DNA of 33,966 nt from Clostridia bacterium (GTDB lineage: Bacteria; Bacillota_A; Clostridia; Christensenellales; Aristaeellaceae), in the NCBI GenBank assembly GCA_017430945.1, contig JAFRMB010000044.1, positions 1 through 33,966 of the forward strand, read 5' to 3'. Every line of letters begins with the position of its first letter. The first letter of the stretch is position 1. A program made the position numbers and the translations under genes. The notes under the pieces were generated by a model, which made no database searches, was not told the origin of the DNA, and saw only the letters and a program-made list of their open reading frames with translations. Positions 1 through 10,499 of the stretch are shown in pieces.

Positions 1-1
1 C

Positions 2-766
2 GGCATCGTGATGGCAGAGGCCGTCGGCGCTGCCACCACCGGCCTGGGCTTCACCCAGCTGATGCCCATCTCCGGGGTGGATAACGGCAACCTTGCCTTC
101 GGCGGCGGCAACTACGCATGCTGGATCAACCCCACCACCGGCCACCGCTTCGTGGACGAGGGCTCTGAGCGCGACGTGCTGTCCCTGGCCGAGTTCAAGA
201 ACGGCATGGAAGTCAACGGCACCAAGGGCGTGTTCCTGGAGTTCTACAACAAGGAGCAGATGATGCCCGCCCCGATGCAGCTGGCCGAGGGCGACTTCCC
301 GGGCCGCTACTATCGCCGCACCATCGCCGAGCTGCCTGAGCTGTTCGCCGAGCTGGGTGTGACCGCCGATCCCGAGGTCGTCATCCAGACCATCCGCGAT
401 TACGACATGGCCGTCATGGGCCAGGGCGAGTATCCCGACTTCGGCAAGGCCATCGCCTCCCGCACCGTGGGCAACGTCGAGATGAACGAAGACGGCAGCT
501 ACAACGTAGAGTCTTACGATCTGGACAACGCGCTGCTGACCATCCGCCTGATGGCCCCCTCCACCCATCACACCATGGGCGGCGTGGTCGTCGACACCGA
601 CCGTCACGTGCTCAACGCCGACGGCGAGGCCATCCCCGGCCTGTACGCAGCTGGCGAGGTCACCGGCGGCATCCACGGCGGCAACCGTCTGGGCGGCAAT
701 GCCATCGTCGAGATCTTCGTCTCCGGCCGCACCGCCGCCAAGGCTGTGACCGCTGACAATCAGTGA
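2..766 (+). CDS. FAD-dependent fumarate reductase/flavocytochrome c-type flavoprotein, C-terminal part (5' truncated)
   Basis: Reading frame open from the window edge, so only the last ~254 residues are present and the true start lies outside. Seen: the family's substrate-site motif HHTMGGVVVDT near the C-terminus, followed by the FAD-contacting block GLYAAGEVTGGIHGGNRLGGNA and a short Ala-rich end. In the flavocytochrome c/fumarate reductase/urocanate reductase family the His in HHTMGG and the Arg in NRLGGNA belong to the active site, and both are present. The enzyme would reduce an alpha,beta-unsaturated acid such as fumarate using FAD; the exact substrate cannot be read from this fragment. 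Codon use is strongly biased to C/G third positions compared with downstream genes, suggesting high expression. A hairpin terminator follows at 841-868. Family call firm; substrate open. Confidence 0.9.
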   Translation, partial: GIVMAEAVGAATTGLGFTQLMPISGVDNGNLAFGGGNYACWINPTTGHRFVDEGSERDVLSLAEFKNGMEVNGTKGVFLEFYNKEQMMPAPMQLAEGDFPGRYYRRTIAELPELFAELGVTADPEVVIQTIRDYDMAVMGQGEYPDFGKAIASRTVGNVEMNEDGSYNVESYDLDNALLTIRLMAPSTHHTMGGVVVDTDRHVLNADGEAIPGLYAAGEVTGGIHGGNRLGGNAIVEIFVSGRTAAKAVTADNQ

Positions 767-840
767 TCTGAGGTGCAGCGTGACAGCTGCCGCAACATGA
801 CGGTGTTATCGATATTCGCGACAGTCGCACGCAGCAGAAG

Positions 841-872
841 CCGGTCACCTTCATCCGAAGGTGACCGGTTTT
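841..872 (+). terminator. Rho-independent terminator after the flavoprotein gene
   Basis: Perfect 12-bp stem CCGGTCACCTTC / GAAGGTGACCGG (841-852 and 857-868) with a 4-base loop ATCC, followed by TTTTCT. The flanking AGAAG upstream can extend pairing with the T-tract. Correct place and polarity for the gene ending at 766. Confidence 0.88.
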
Positions 873-1117
873 CTGATGCATACCAGTTTGATGCAAGCGG
901 TATGTGCCGCGGCCCGGCATCCCGGATACGGGTCAAAAGCCCGGCAGATGTTGATATGCGTTGTGTCCATATCCGTTCAGCAACGGGATGATCACTCCCT
1001 GCCATGTACGCGCCGCAGGTATGGTCAATTGCATCTATTTGCGGGATCGGCTGCACAGCTGCGCCTGTCAGGGGAAAAGCCAGACATGGAGATGTTGGGG
1101 GATCCTGTGCTGAATAC

Positions 1118-1146
1118 AAAGGGCGGACACGAGATCGTGTCCGCCC
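1118..1146 (-). terminator. Rho-independent terminator of the zinc-ribbon protein gene
   Basis: Perfect 10-bp stem GGGCGGACAC / GTGTCCGCCC (1121-1130 and 1137-1146) with a 6-base loop. Read on the minus strand it is followed by TTTGTATT, a short T-run. It sits 26 bases past the stop codon at 1172. Confidence 0.8.
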
Positions 1147-1171
1147 AAACCGGAACATAACAGGTGCATCA

Positions 1172-2545
1172 TTACTCCAGATCCATGTAGCGCGCGAGCA
1201 GCAGCGGATAATACTTCGCACGATACATGTACTGACCGGCGACATCGGCATAGGCCACATACCTTCGGCCCAGCGTGGGCGACTTGACACTGGATCTGTT
1301 TTCAAGCGCCACAAGCTGCTGCTCCTGGCTGCCACCGACATCCATGATGAGATAGGTGGTATCGCCGTCGTGTACGGCGTCGATCAGTTCGCCCTTGCAC
1401 TGGAATACGCGGCCTGTCCATTGCGCGAACAGGGATTTGAGCTGCGGATAGTCCATCGCCCAGGCCTTGGCAGAGTACTCTGCAAGGGACGGCAGATAAT
1501 CGACCGTGAAGCTGATGGTCGCATCCGATTTTCCGGGACGCGTCGCGCGGAAGCGCACGACATTTTCGCCGATGGTGCTGAACTTTGCGATGAATGAGAA
1601 CCGGCCGGTCTCCATGTCGACATTGACGCTCTCTTCCATGTGATCCGTATCGACAGAGATGGACGCGCCGGGTTCGGTCTTGCCCGTGACGGCCATGGTG
1701 CGGGCAGAGCTCTTGTCGCTGACGGTAGTATCCAGCTCCAGTTCGATATCATAGTGCTGGCGGAAGATGTCGACTTCCTTGCGCGTCTCACGATGCTTGG
1801 GTGTGCGCACGATCAGCGTGATGATGTTGTCGCCGATGGGCTCCACCGATACATTTGTGTTGAGCAGTCCGCTTCGGTCGACGGAATTCGTCACATCCTC
1901 ACCATTGACGTATACGGTGCTGCCAGGGACGACATTGAGGATAAGCGGATAGACGGACGTTACGACGGTGATGCGGTCAGACGCGGGGCTGGTCACGGTG
2001 AGCGGCGATTCAGGCACGTCGATCTTGAAATTCATCTTCGGAAGGACGGTCTTTTTGCCGGTCTCGGAGATCAGCAGCGGGCTGAGCGTGATATCGGCAT
2101 AGTCGACATCGCTGACGCTGAGGTCGAACCAGTCAGAGTCCGCGATCTCCATGCGCGCGACGCCGCCGGATATGCTCAGCGAGCGATTCATTTCCGGCAG
2201 GAAGATCTGATCACCATCTTTCCCATAAAACACCACGGAGTGCCCGTTGCGCATATCCGGCATCGTGACGTTGTGGACGGTGGGGGTATAGGCGCCGCGG
2301 GTGTACAGCCGCGTCAGCTGATAGTCGGTGATCAGCGTATAGAGTTTGTAGACGCCCACGAAAAACGCGATCACGGAAAGGACGGCCACAACGCTCACCA
2401 GCGTCCGCCGGAGCGGGCGAGGCAGGCTCTGCGCCGCCGGTTCATCTTCGCTGCGTATGGGTCGCACGGTGGGCAGAGGCTGTTTGCAGTTGGGACAATA
2501 GAGCGTGTTGTCCGCGCAAACGCTGCCGCAATAGGGACACTTCAA
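1172..2545 (-). CDS. Zinc-ribbon, single-pass membrane protein with extracytoplasmic Ig-like and OB-like regions (TcaA-like architecture)
   Basis: 457 residues. Seen: an N-terminal zinc ribbon (C3-x2-C6 and C17-x2-C20), a Pro/Arg linker, and one hydrophobic helix at about 48-68. A long region outside the membrane follows, rich in beta-type sequence: repeats like PGSTVYVNGEDV and GKTEPGASISVDTD resemble Ig-like/PEGA-like modules. The C-terminal ~100 residues (WTGRVFQCKGELIDA, then RRYVAYADVAGQYMY) suggest a small OB-like domain. This layout resembles TcaA-type envelope proteins of Gram-positives, so a role in cell-envelope sensing is inferred, not shown. The start is TTG at 2545, chosen because AAAGGAGGA lies at 2551-2559 on the minus strand and the zinc ribbon begins at once; no ATG fits. 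Monocistronic, with its own promoter and terminator. Confidence 0.82.
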   Translation of the reverse strand: MKCPYCGSVCADNTLYCPNCKQPLPTVRPIRSEDEPAAQSLPRPLRRTLVSVVAVLSVIAFFVGVYKLYTLITDYQLTRLYTRGAYTPTVHNVTMPDMRNGHSVVFYGKDGDQIFLPEMNRSLSISGGVARMEIADSDWFDLSVSDVDYADITLSPLLISETGKKTVLPKMNFKIDVPESPLTVTSPASDRITVVTSVYPLILNVVPGSTVYVNGEDVTNSVDRSGLLNTNVSVEPIGDNIITLIVRTPKHRETRKEVDIFRQHYDIELELDTTVSDKSSARTMAVTGKTEPGASISVDTDHMEESVNVDMETGRFSFIAKFSTIGENVVRFRATRPGKSDATISFTVDYLPSLAEYSAKAWAMDYPQLKSLFAQWTGRVFQCKGELIDAVHDGDTTYLIMDVGGSQEQQLVALENRSSVKSPTLGRRYVAYADVAGQYMYRAKYYPLLLARYMDLE

Positions 2546-2607
2546 CTTTATCCTCCTTTGGCACTGTTCAAGAAAGCGCCTGAAAGCACGGTCGTTCGTG
2601 TTGTGCT

Positions 2608-2637
2608 ATTATATATCATATCACAGGCTTTTGTCAA
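2608..2637 (-). promoter_or_regulatory. SigA-type promoter for the zinc-ribbon protein gene
   Basis: Minus strand: TTGACA (2637-2632), 18-base spacer, TATAAT (2613-2608). Both hexamers match consensus. Transcription would begin near 2600, leaving a leader of about 55 bases to the TTG start at 2545. The region up to 2712 is a divergent promoter pair. Confidence 0.75.
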
Positions 2638-2684
2638 AGCAAAGATGCGACTGTTCATTTTCATTCAAATTTGGATCCGAAGTA

Positions 2685-2712
2685 TCGACATTTGCAAAAA
2701 GTATGGTATAAT
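2685..2712 (+). promoter_or_regulatory. Extended -10 promoter for the DUF6106-like / cysteine desulfurase / thiI unit
   Basis: TCGACA (2685-2690), 16-base spacer, TATAAT (2707-2712) preceded by TGG, giving an extended -10. It lies about 90 bases upstream of the start at 2800 on the + strand. Confidence 0.65.
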
Positions 2713-2799
2713 GATCGGGTAGTGGATGCGTCTATGTCTGAAAAGACATATGCCTGCATTCCTGTGCGCATGGTGCTCGTCCTGATGGGAGGTCTTTGC

Positions 2800-3396
2800 A
2801 TGGATGATTATCTGGAGCAAACGGTGTCGAAGCACGGAGGAGACGCCACATCGATCCTCTATTATGCCGCTTGGCTCATCGTAGCGGTCTTCGCGGTCAT
2901 CGCACTTTTCGCCCTGAGCAATGTGGTGGGCCTCGACCCTCAGACAGGCAGGATGGCCTTTAGCCCGGTCTCGCTCGTGCTCGCATTGGCGGCGGGCGGC
3001 GTGGCCTATTTGGGCTACCGCAAGAAGGACAACCTGCGCGTGGAGTATGATTACGTGTTTACGAACGGCACGCTCGACATATCCAGTGTGCTCAACAACA
3101 AGCGTCGCAGGTATCTTTGCGAGCTCGAGATGAAAGACGTGATCCGCTGCGGACCTGCGGCCGGCCCGGCATTCGATCGAAGCCTAAAGGAGCCGAACGT
3201 CAGGCGGCACAACTGGTTCGTCAACCGCGGCGCGAAGCTGTATCACTTTTACTTTCAGAAGAACGGCGTCAAGCATCTGGCCGTCATGGAGCTGAACGAT
3301 GAAATGATCAGAATGATACGCTCCAAACAGTACCTTCAGATCGGTACCTGGTACGATGCAGACGGAAGGCAGACCTATGGCAGCAGCTTATCTTGA
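2800..3396 (+). CDS. Two-TM membrane protein, DUF6106-like
   Basis: 198 residues from ATG 2800, chosen because GGGAGG sits at 2788-2793 with good spacing; upstream in-frame starts (2671, 2734) lack a site and would place the start in or near the promoter. Seen: a short N-terminal segment, two hydrophobic helices (about 18-40 and 55-73), then a soluble part beginning VEYDYVFTNGTLDI and containing the basic cluster NKRRRY. From memory this resembles the clostridial family DUF6106; no molecular function is known to me. It overlaps the cysteine desulfurase start by 20 bases, so the two are probably translated together, hinting at a link to sulfur transfer or simply shared control. Real gene: confident. 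Family name: moderate. Confidence 0.8.
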   Translation: MDDYLEQTVSKHGGDATSILYYAAWLIVAVFAVIALFALSNVVGLDPQTGRMAFSPVSLVLALAAGGVAYLGYRKKDNLRVEYDYVFTNGTLDISSVLNNKRRRYLCELEMKDVIRCGPAAGPAFDRSLKEPNVRRHNWFVNRGAKLYHFYFQKNGVKHLAVMELNDEMIRMIRSKQYLQIGTWYDADGRQTYGSSLS

Positions 3397-4519
3397 CAAC
3401 AGTGCGACGACGCGGCCCTGCGAGGCTGCCATCGAAGCCATGACGGAATGCATGAGGGATGGCTACTTCAACCCCTCTTCGGTTTACAAGCCCTCTGTCG
3501 ATGTGTTTCGCCGCCTTCGCGCGGCGAGAGAGCGCATTTTGGACACCGTCCGCGGTGAAGGCTGTGATCTGTACTATACCTCAGGCGGAACGGAAGCCAA
3601 CAATCTGGCGATCATCGGCACCGTGACGCGCATGCGCGGGCCTCAGCTGGCAGCGGTCAGCGCGGTGGAACACCCTTCTGTACTGGCGGCCTTTGACGAG
3701 TTGAAGCGGTTGGGCCATGAGGTTCGCGTGATCGGCGTGGATGCAAAAGGAGCGCTGGACTGGTCGGCGCTCGAAGAGGCGCTGGATGATGGCGCTTCCT
3801 TTGTAAGCTGCATGCAGGTAAACAACGAGACGGGTGCTCTGCTGGACGTGAAGCGGCTTCGTGATACGGTCAATGGCCGCGCGATCATCCATGTGGATGG
3901 CGTACAGGGCTATATGCGCGTGCCGTTCGACATGCACCTGGCGGATCTCTACACCGTTTCGGGCCACAAGATCCACGGGCCGAAGGGCATCGGAGCGCTC
4001 ATCGTCAAGAAGAACGTGAAGCTCAATCCACGCCAGCTGGGCGGCGGACAGGAGAGCGGCATTCGCTCCGGCACGGAGAATACGCCGGGCATCGCGGGCA
4101 TGACCGCAGCGATCGCTGAGATGGCAGCCATGGGTCCGGATATGCCGGCCCGGCTGATGGATAATAAGCTGCGGCTGATCAGGGGCATCAAAAGTACCGT
4201 GCCTGAGATGATCGTCAACGGCCCTGACCCGGAAGCGGCGGCGCCGCACATCGTGAACATCGGCTTTCCGAATGTGCGCGGCGAAGTCATGCTGCACGCG
4301 CTGGAGTGGGAAGGCATCTATGTGTCCACGGGTTCGGCATGTTCATCCAAAAAGCTGAAGGTCTCCGCAGTGCTGACAGCCATGGGCATCAAGCCCAGCG
4401 TTGCGGAGTGGGCTGTCAGGTTCAGCCTGAGTCCGCACACCACAGAAGAAGAGATCGATTACGCCGTGGAAAAGATCGGCATCCTGTACGATCAGCTCAA
4501 GCGGTTCCAAAGGAGATAA
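3377..4519 (+). CDS. Cysteine desulfurase (NifS/IscS-type, class V aminotransferase fold)
   Basis: 380 residues from ATG 3377, preferred over 3356 because GGAAGG at 3364-3369 gives normal spacing and the family begins with M-x-YLDNSATT. Uses PLP to remove sulfur from cysteine, forming a persulfide for tRNA thiolation, thiazole synthesis or Fe-S clusters. Seen: SGGTEANN at about 69-76, His99 (VEHPS), PLP-binding Lys198 in SGHKIHGPKG, RSGTENTPG at about 230-238, and catalytic Cys322 in STGSACSSK. Length is typical. Seven bases separate its stop from thiI; this pairing is common in Gram-positives, where the desulfurase feeds ThiI, so a dedicated ThiI partner (as B. subtilis NifZ) is the likely role. 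No Fe-S scaffold gene is adjacent, which argues against a main Fe-S assembly role. Confidence 0.94.
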   Translation: MAAAYLDNSATTRPCEAAIEAMTECMRDGYFNPSSVYKPSVDVFRRLRAARERILDTVRGEGCDLYYTSGGTEANNLAIIGTVTRMRGPQLAAVSAVEHPSVLAAFDELKRLGHEVRVIGVDAKGALDWSALEEALDDGASFVSCMQVNNETGALLDVKRLRDTVNGRAIIHVDGVQGYMRVPFDMHLADLYTVSGHKIHGPKGIGALIVKKNVKLNPRQLGGGQESGIRSGTENTPGIAGMTAAIAEMAAMGPDMPARLMDNKLRLIRGIKSTVPEMIVNGPDPEAAAPHIVNIGFPNVRGEVMLHALEWEGIYVSTGSACSSKKLKVSAVLTAMGIKPSVAEWAVRFSLSPHTTEEEIDYAVEKIGILYDQLKRFQRR

Positions 4520-4526
4520 ATGACCC

Positions 4527-5687
4527 ATGCAAAACGTACTGCTCGTCCGCTATGGCGAGGTATTCCTGAAAGGCGCGAACCGACCGCATTTTTTGAAAGT
4601 ATTGACCGACAACGTAAAGCGCGCCGTAAAACCGTTGGGCGGCCATGTGTGGCTGTCCGATTCCCGCATCTATGTATCCGGCTTTTCTGATCTGCAGGCT
4701 TGTATCAATCGGGTGACGCACGTGTTCGGCATCTATTCCGTGAGCCCGGCAGTCGAGCTGGACAAGGATCTTGAGCAGATCGCCGCCGCCGCTGTCGAAA
4801 TGATGAAGCCGCTGTCCGGGACGTTCAAGGTACAGGGCAAGCGTTCGGATAAGAAGTTTCCGATGAATTCCATGGAGATCGCCATGGAGCTCGGCGGCCG
4901 TATACTCGAATCCAATCCGCATCTCAGGGTCGATGTGCACACGCCTGAGCACAGGCTGATGGTGGAGATCCGCGACAAGGCTTATATCTGCGTCGAAGAG
5001 ATCAAAGCTGTCGGCGGCATGCCAATGGGCACCGGTGGGAAAGCAGCGCTGCTGCTCTCGGGCGGCATCGATTCGCCTGTGGCCGGATATCAGCTGATGA
5101 AGCGCGGCGTGAAGCTTTGTGCCATCCACTTTCAGAGTCCGCCGTATACCGGCGAGCTTGCGAAGGACAAGGTGCTTCAGCTGGCGAAGAAGCTGTCCGG
5201 TTACTCAAACGGCATGCGGGTCTATCTGGTGCCGTTCACGAAATGCCAGCTCGAGATCCATGAGAAGTGCCCGGAAGAGCTCGGCACGCTGATCACACGG
5301 CGGTTTATGATGCGCATCGCCGAACGCCTTGCAAAGGACTACGGCGCGCTTGCGTTGATCACGGGTGAAAGCCTTGGACAGGTGGCTTCCCAGACGATGG
5401 AGGCGCTGACCTGCACAGACGCGGTCGTGGATATGCCCGTGTTCAGACCGCTGATCGGGCTTGACAAGACAGAGATCATGGAGATCGCGGAGAAGATCGA
5501 CACCTACGAGACGTCGATCCTGCCTTATGAAGACTGCTGCACCGTATTCACGCCGCGCCATCCCGTGACGAAGCCCAAAGTGGAGACGATGCCGACGGTC
5601 GAGTCGAAACTCGATGTAGAGGCGCTGGTCAGTGAAGCCGTCGAACAAACAGAGATGCTGATCGTCGGCCCCGACGATGGCGAGTGA
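4527..5687 (+). CDS. thiI: tRNA 4-thiouridine synthase ThiI (no rhodanese domain)
   Basis: 386 residues. Adenylates U8 of tRNA and inserts sulfur to form 4-thiouridine; it may also supply sulfur for thiamin thiazole. Seen: N-terminal ferredoxin-like part starting LLVRYGEVFLKGANRP, a THUMP domain (about 60-165), then the PP-loop ATP-pyrophosphatase motif LLLSGGIDSPVAGYQL (SGGIDS at 178-183), the conserved TGESLGQVASQT block, and LPYEDCCTVFTPRHP, which carries the reactive Cys of the PP-loop domain. It ends there, without the C-terminal rhodanese domain of E. coli ThiI, as usual in Firmicutes, so the upstream desulfurase is probably the direct sulfur donor. Start 4527 is supported by AAAGGAGA about 10 bases upstream. 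Confidence 0.96.
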   Translation: MQNVLLVRYGEVFLKGANRPHFLKVLTDNVKRAVKPLGGHVWLSDSRIYVSGFSDLQACINRVTHVFGIYSVSPAVELDKDLEQIAAAAVEMMKPLSGTFKVQGKRSDKKFPMNSMEIAMELGGRILESNPHLRVDVHTPEHRLMVEIRDKAYICVEEIKAVGGMPMGTGGKAALLLSGGIDSPVAGYQLMKRGVKLCAIHFQSPPYTGELAKDKVLQLAKKLSGYSNGMRVYLVPFTKCQLEIHEKCPEELGTLITRRFMMRIAERLAKDYGALALITGESLGQVASQTMEALTCTDAVVDMPVFRPLIGLDKTEIMEIAEKIDTYETSILPYEDCCTVFTPRHPVTKPKVETMPTVESKLDVEALVSEAVEQTEMLIVGPDDGE

Positions 5688-5768
5688 CATGCATGGACGG
5701 ACATTCATAACGGCCGTTGTTCTCGTACAGGGCCAGCAATACGCCTTTGAGGTGACAGGGCAAAACAC

Positions 5769-8060
<2,292 letters not shown>

Positions 8061-8132
8061 TCTGTATAACTCACGATCATATCATTGAAAACAGACCGAA
8101 TTCTGGACCGACCTAAAAGAGGAGGCAGCAAC

Positions 8133-8456
8133 ATGGCAGAGAATGTACGTATCTACAACGCTGATGACATGGCATTTGAGAAGCTGAGCGCTAATCCGTT
8201 GACGCTCGTCGACTTTTGGGCGACCTGGTGCGGGCCGTGCCGCATGATGGCGCCGATCATCGAATCCCTGGCCGCAAAGATGCCGAACGTCGTTTTTGCG
8301 AAGCTGGATGTCGATCAGAACCCAGAGGTGGCCATGGGCCTGAACATCGCCAGCATTCCGACGCTGATGCTGTTCAAGAATGGACAGATGGTCGAACGCG
8401 TCATCGGCGTGACCCCGGAAGACGAGCTCAAAAAGCTCATCGAAAAGCACATCTGA
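8133..8456 (+). CDS. trxA: Thioredoxin
   Basis: 107 residues, the standard length. General protein disulfide reductase of the cytoplasm, recharged by thioredoxin reductase (not in the window). Seen: active site WCGPC with Cys33 and Cys36, preceded by LVDFWATW, the buried Asp in LDVDQNP, and the cis-proline loop ASIPTLMLF. Start ATG 8133 is chosen over the in-frame start at 8085 because AGAGGAGG lies just upstream and the thioredoxin fold begins here. It stands 72 bases after the helicase gene, possibly in the same transcript. The weak 7-bp inverted repeat AGGTCTT/AAGACCT just after it (8456-8462 and 8487-8493) lacks a T-tract. Confidence 0.96.
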   Translation: MAENVRIYNADDMAFEKLSANPLTLVDFWATWCGPCRMMAPIIESLAAKMPNVVFAKLDVDQNPEVAMGLNIASIPTLMLFKNGQMVERVIGVTPEDELKKLIEKHI

Positions 8457-8813
8457 GGTCTTTCGGTCGAATCATCGGCATATCGGAAGACCTGGCAACC
8501 GCGAACAACATGGGGCGGATCCCTGCGTCGTACACGTATCTGGCGGATAGTTCGGCATCATTCATCCGGACTGACACGCGTACCGCATGGTTGATCCGTC
8601 CCTTGTATTACGTCAATACGGGTCGTCCCGGGCAAAGCGTGGCAAAGATTTGGCCATTTCGGTAAAATCGCTTCGATTCATTGTGATTTTAACAGTGGTT
8701 GTGGTATACTTATTGTGGTATGGCCTGTCATATGAACTGCTCATACTTTAAAACCAAAATCGATAGACCGCGGTCGAAGTGGTATTGAGAATAAAGCCAG
8801 GGGGTAACGCCTT
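8457..8813 (+). other. 357-base intergenic leader of the RNase J gene
   Basis: Holds the promoter at 8681-8710 and the RNase J ribosome site AGGGGG at about 8799-8804. A small inverted repeat GTATT-ACGTC-AATAC lies at 8605-8619. No credible small gene seen. The transcript leader of the RNase J gene would be about 95-100 bases. Confidence 0.55.
8681..8710 (+). promoter_or_regulatory. Promoter upstream of the RNase J gene
   Basis: TTGTGA (8681-8686), 18-base spacer, TATACT (8705-8710). Placed about 100 bases upstream of the TTG start at 8814. Locally AT-rich in an otherwise GC-rich region. Confidence 0.6.
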
Positions 8814-10487
8814 TTGAAAAAAAATGTAAAAGAAGCAAGACTCAAGATAATCCCGTTGGGGGGACTTGGCGAGATCGGAAAGAACATGACCGTACTTGAG
8901 TACCAGTCCGATATCATCGTCATAGATATAGGAGCGATCTTCCCGACAGAGGATATGCCCGGTGTCGATCTTGTGATCCCAGACACCACCTATCTTGAAC
9001 AAAACCGGGAAAAGATCCGGGGCTATTTCATCACGCATGGGCATGAGGACCATATCGGCGCGGTGCCCTATGTGCTGCAGAAACTGCCGGCGCCTGTATA
9101 CGGCACAAGGCTCACCCTTGCGCTTTGCGAGCATAAGCTGAAGGAGCACCGACTCACGGGTATTGCGCCGCTCAATATGGTCTCCGCAGGCGATGTCGTG
9201 AAGGCCGGCTGCTTTTCCGTGGAATTCATACACGTGAACCACTCCATCGCCGATGCCTGCGCGCTGGCGATCAGGACCCCGGTCGGGACCATCGTGCATA
9301 CCGGCGACTTCAAAGTGGACTATACGCCGTTGGACGATGTGTCCATCGATCTGGGACGCCTTGCGGCGATCGGGAACGAGGGCGTACTGGCCCTGCTGGC
9401 CGAATCCACGAACGTGGAACGCGTCGGCTATACGATGTCCGAAAAAAAGGTCGCGGAGACCTTCGAGGAATTGTTCCAGAAGGCGACGGGCCGTGTGATC
9501 ATCGCCATGTTCGCGTCGAACGTCAAACGCATACAGGCGGTGGCTGATTCGTCAGTACGTGCCGGACGGAGGATATGCCTGATCGGCCGCAGCATGGTGA
9601 ACGTCTCGAGGATCGCTAGTCAACTGGGTTATCTGAAGATCCCGGAGGATATGCTCATCACGACCGAGGAGCTGGACCGCTTTCAGGACAGCGAGATCAC
9701 GGTGATCACCACCGGCAGCCAGGGCGAGCCCATGAGCGGCCTTTCCCGCATGGCGTTTGCGGAGCATCGCAAGCTTGAGATCCGCGAAAGCGACATGGTC
9801 ATCATCTCCGCTACGCCCATCCCCGGCAACGAGAAGTCCGTTTCGCGCGTGATCAACCAGCTGATTCGCATCGGCGCCAATGTCATTTACGAGTCTTTGG
9901 CAGAGGTGCACGTCTCCGGCCATGCCTGCCAGGAAGAACTGAAGCTCATGCATTCGCTGATCAGGCCGAAGTTCTTTATCCCCGTGCACGGTGAATACCG
10001 GCATCTGCATCATCACTACAACCTGGCCCGTTCACTCGGGATGCCGGACGACAACATCGTCATGGCGGAGATCGGAGATGTGATCGAACTGGCGCCGGAC
10101 CAGATAGACGTCACGGGCGTCGTGCCGAACGGCAGCGTGCTGATCGACGGTCTGGGCATCGGAGACGTCGGCGCCGTTGTACTGCGCGACCGCAAGCATC
10201 TGTCGGAAGACGGCCTGCTGATCGTCGTCATGGGACTTGACCATGATCTGGGCACCGTCGTGTCGGGACCGGATATCATAAGCCGCGGCTTCGTGTATGT
10301 GCGCGAATCCGACGCGCTCGTCGAGGGCGCGCGCGAGGCGGCCATGCGCGCGATCGACGCCTTTGGCCCCATCGACTCCACCGATTGGAACCGCCTGAAG
10401 AACGATGTTCGCGATTCTGTACAGCGCTATATCTACGATACCATCAAGAGAAACCCGATGATCCTTCCCATCATCGTGGAGATCTGA
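8814..10487 (+). CDS. rnjA: Ribonuclease J
   Basis: 557 residues. Metallo-beta-lactamase/beta-CASP RNase with 5'-3' exonuclease and endonuclease activity, central to mRNA decay and rRNA maturation in Gram-positives. Seen: KIIPLGGLGEIGKNM at the N-terminus, metal motif HGHEDH (H75, H77, D79, H80), later ligands in HTGDF, the beta-CASP region with TTGSQGEPMSGLSRM, and HVSGHACQEELK and PVHGEYRHL blocks. The C-terminal ~100 residues form the usual RNase J tail. The start is TTG at 8814: AGGGGG lies 9 bases upstream and the only nearby ATG (8824) is out of frame. The YlbF-family gene follows after 12 bases, so they are co-transcribed. J1 versus J2 cannot be decided without the rest of the genome. 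Confidence 0.95.
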   Translation: MKKNVKEARLKIIPLGGLGEIGKNMTVLEYQSDIIVIDIGAIFPTEDMPGVDLVIPDTTYLEQNREKIRGYFITHGHEDHIGAVPYVLQKLPAPVYGTRLTLALCEHKLKEHRLTGIAPLNMVSAGDVVKAGCFSVEFIHVNHSIADACALAIRTPVGTIVHTGDFKVDYTPLDDVSIDLGRLAAIGNEGVLALLAESTNVERVGYTMSEKKVAETFEELFQKATGRVIIAMFASNVKRIQAVADSSVRAGRRICLIGRSMVNVSRIASQLGYLKIPEDMLITTEELDRFQDSEITVITTGSQGEPMSGLSRMAFAEHRKLEIRESDMVIISATPIPGNEKSVSRVINQLIRIGANVIYESLAEVHVSGHACQEELKLMHSLIRPKFFIPVHGEYRHLHHHYNLARSLGMPDDNIVMAEIGDVIELAPDQIDVTGVVPNGSVLIDGLGIGDVGAVVLRDRKHLSEDGLLIVVMGLDHDLGTVVSGPDIISRGFVYVRESDALVEGAREAAMRAIDAFGPIDSTDWNRLKNDVRDSVQRYIYDTIKRNPMILPIIVEI

Positions 10488-10499
10488 CAGGAGGAGACC

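Larger units (their letters stand above)
767..1171. other. 405-base convergent intergenic region
   Basis: Lies between the flavoprotein gene (+) and the zinc-ribbon gene (-). It holds one terminator for each strand (841-868 and 1121-1146). Between them, about 870-1120, I see no gene with a supporting ribosome binding site, no tRNA-like fold and no repeat. Short open frames exist on both strands but look like high-GC chance frames. Confidence 0.6.

Noticed and set aside
1640..2722. 360-residue open frame on the + strand
   Set aside because: It lies opposite the zinc-ribbon gene, has shadow-type composition rich in Arg, Asp and His, lacks a ribosome site and runs through both divergent promoters.
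8605..8619. Inverted repeat GTATT-ACGTC-AATAC as a terminator of trxA
   Set aside because: Only 5 bp and no T-tract; kept as a mention in the intergenic entry.
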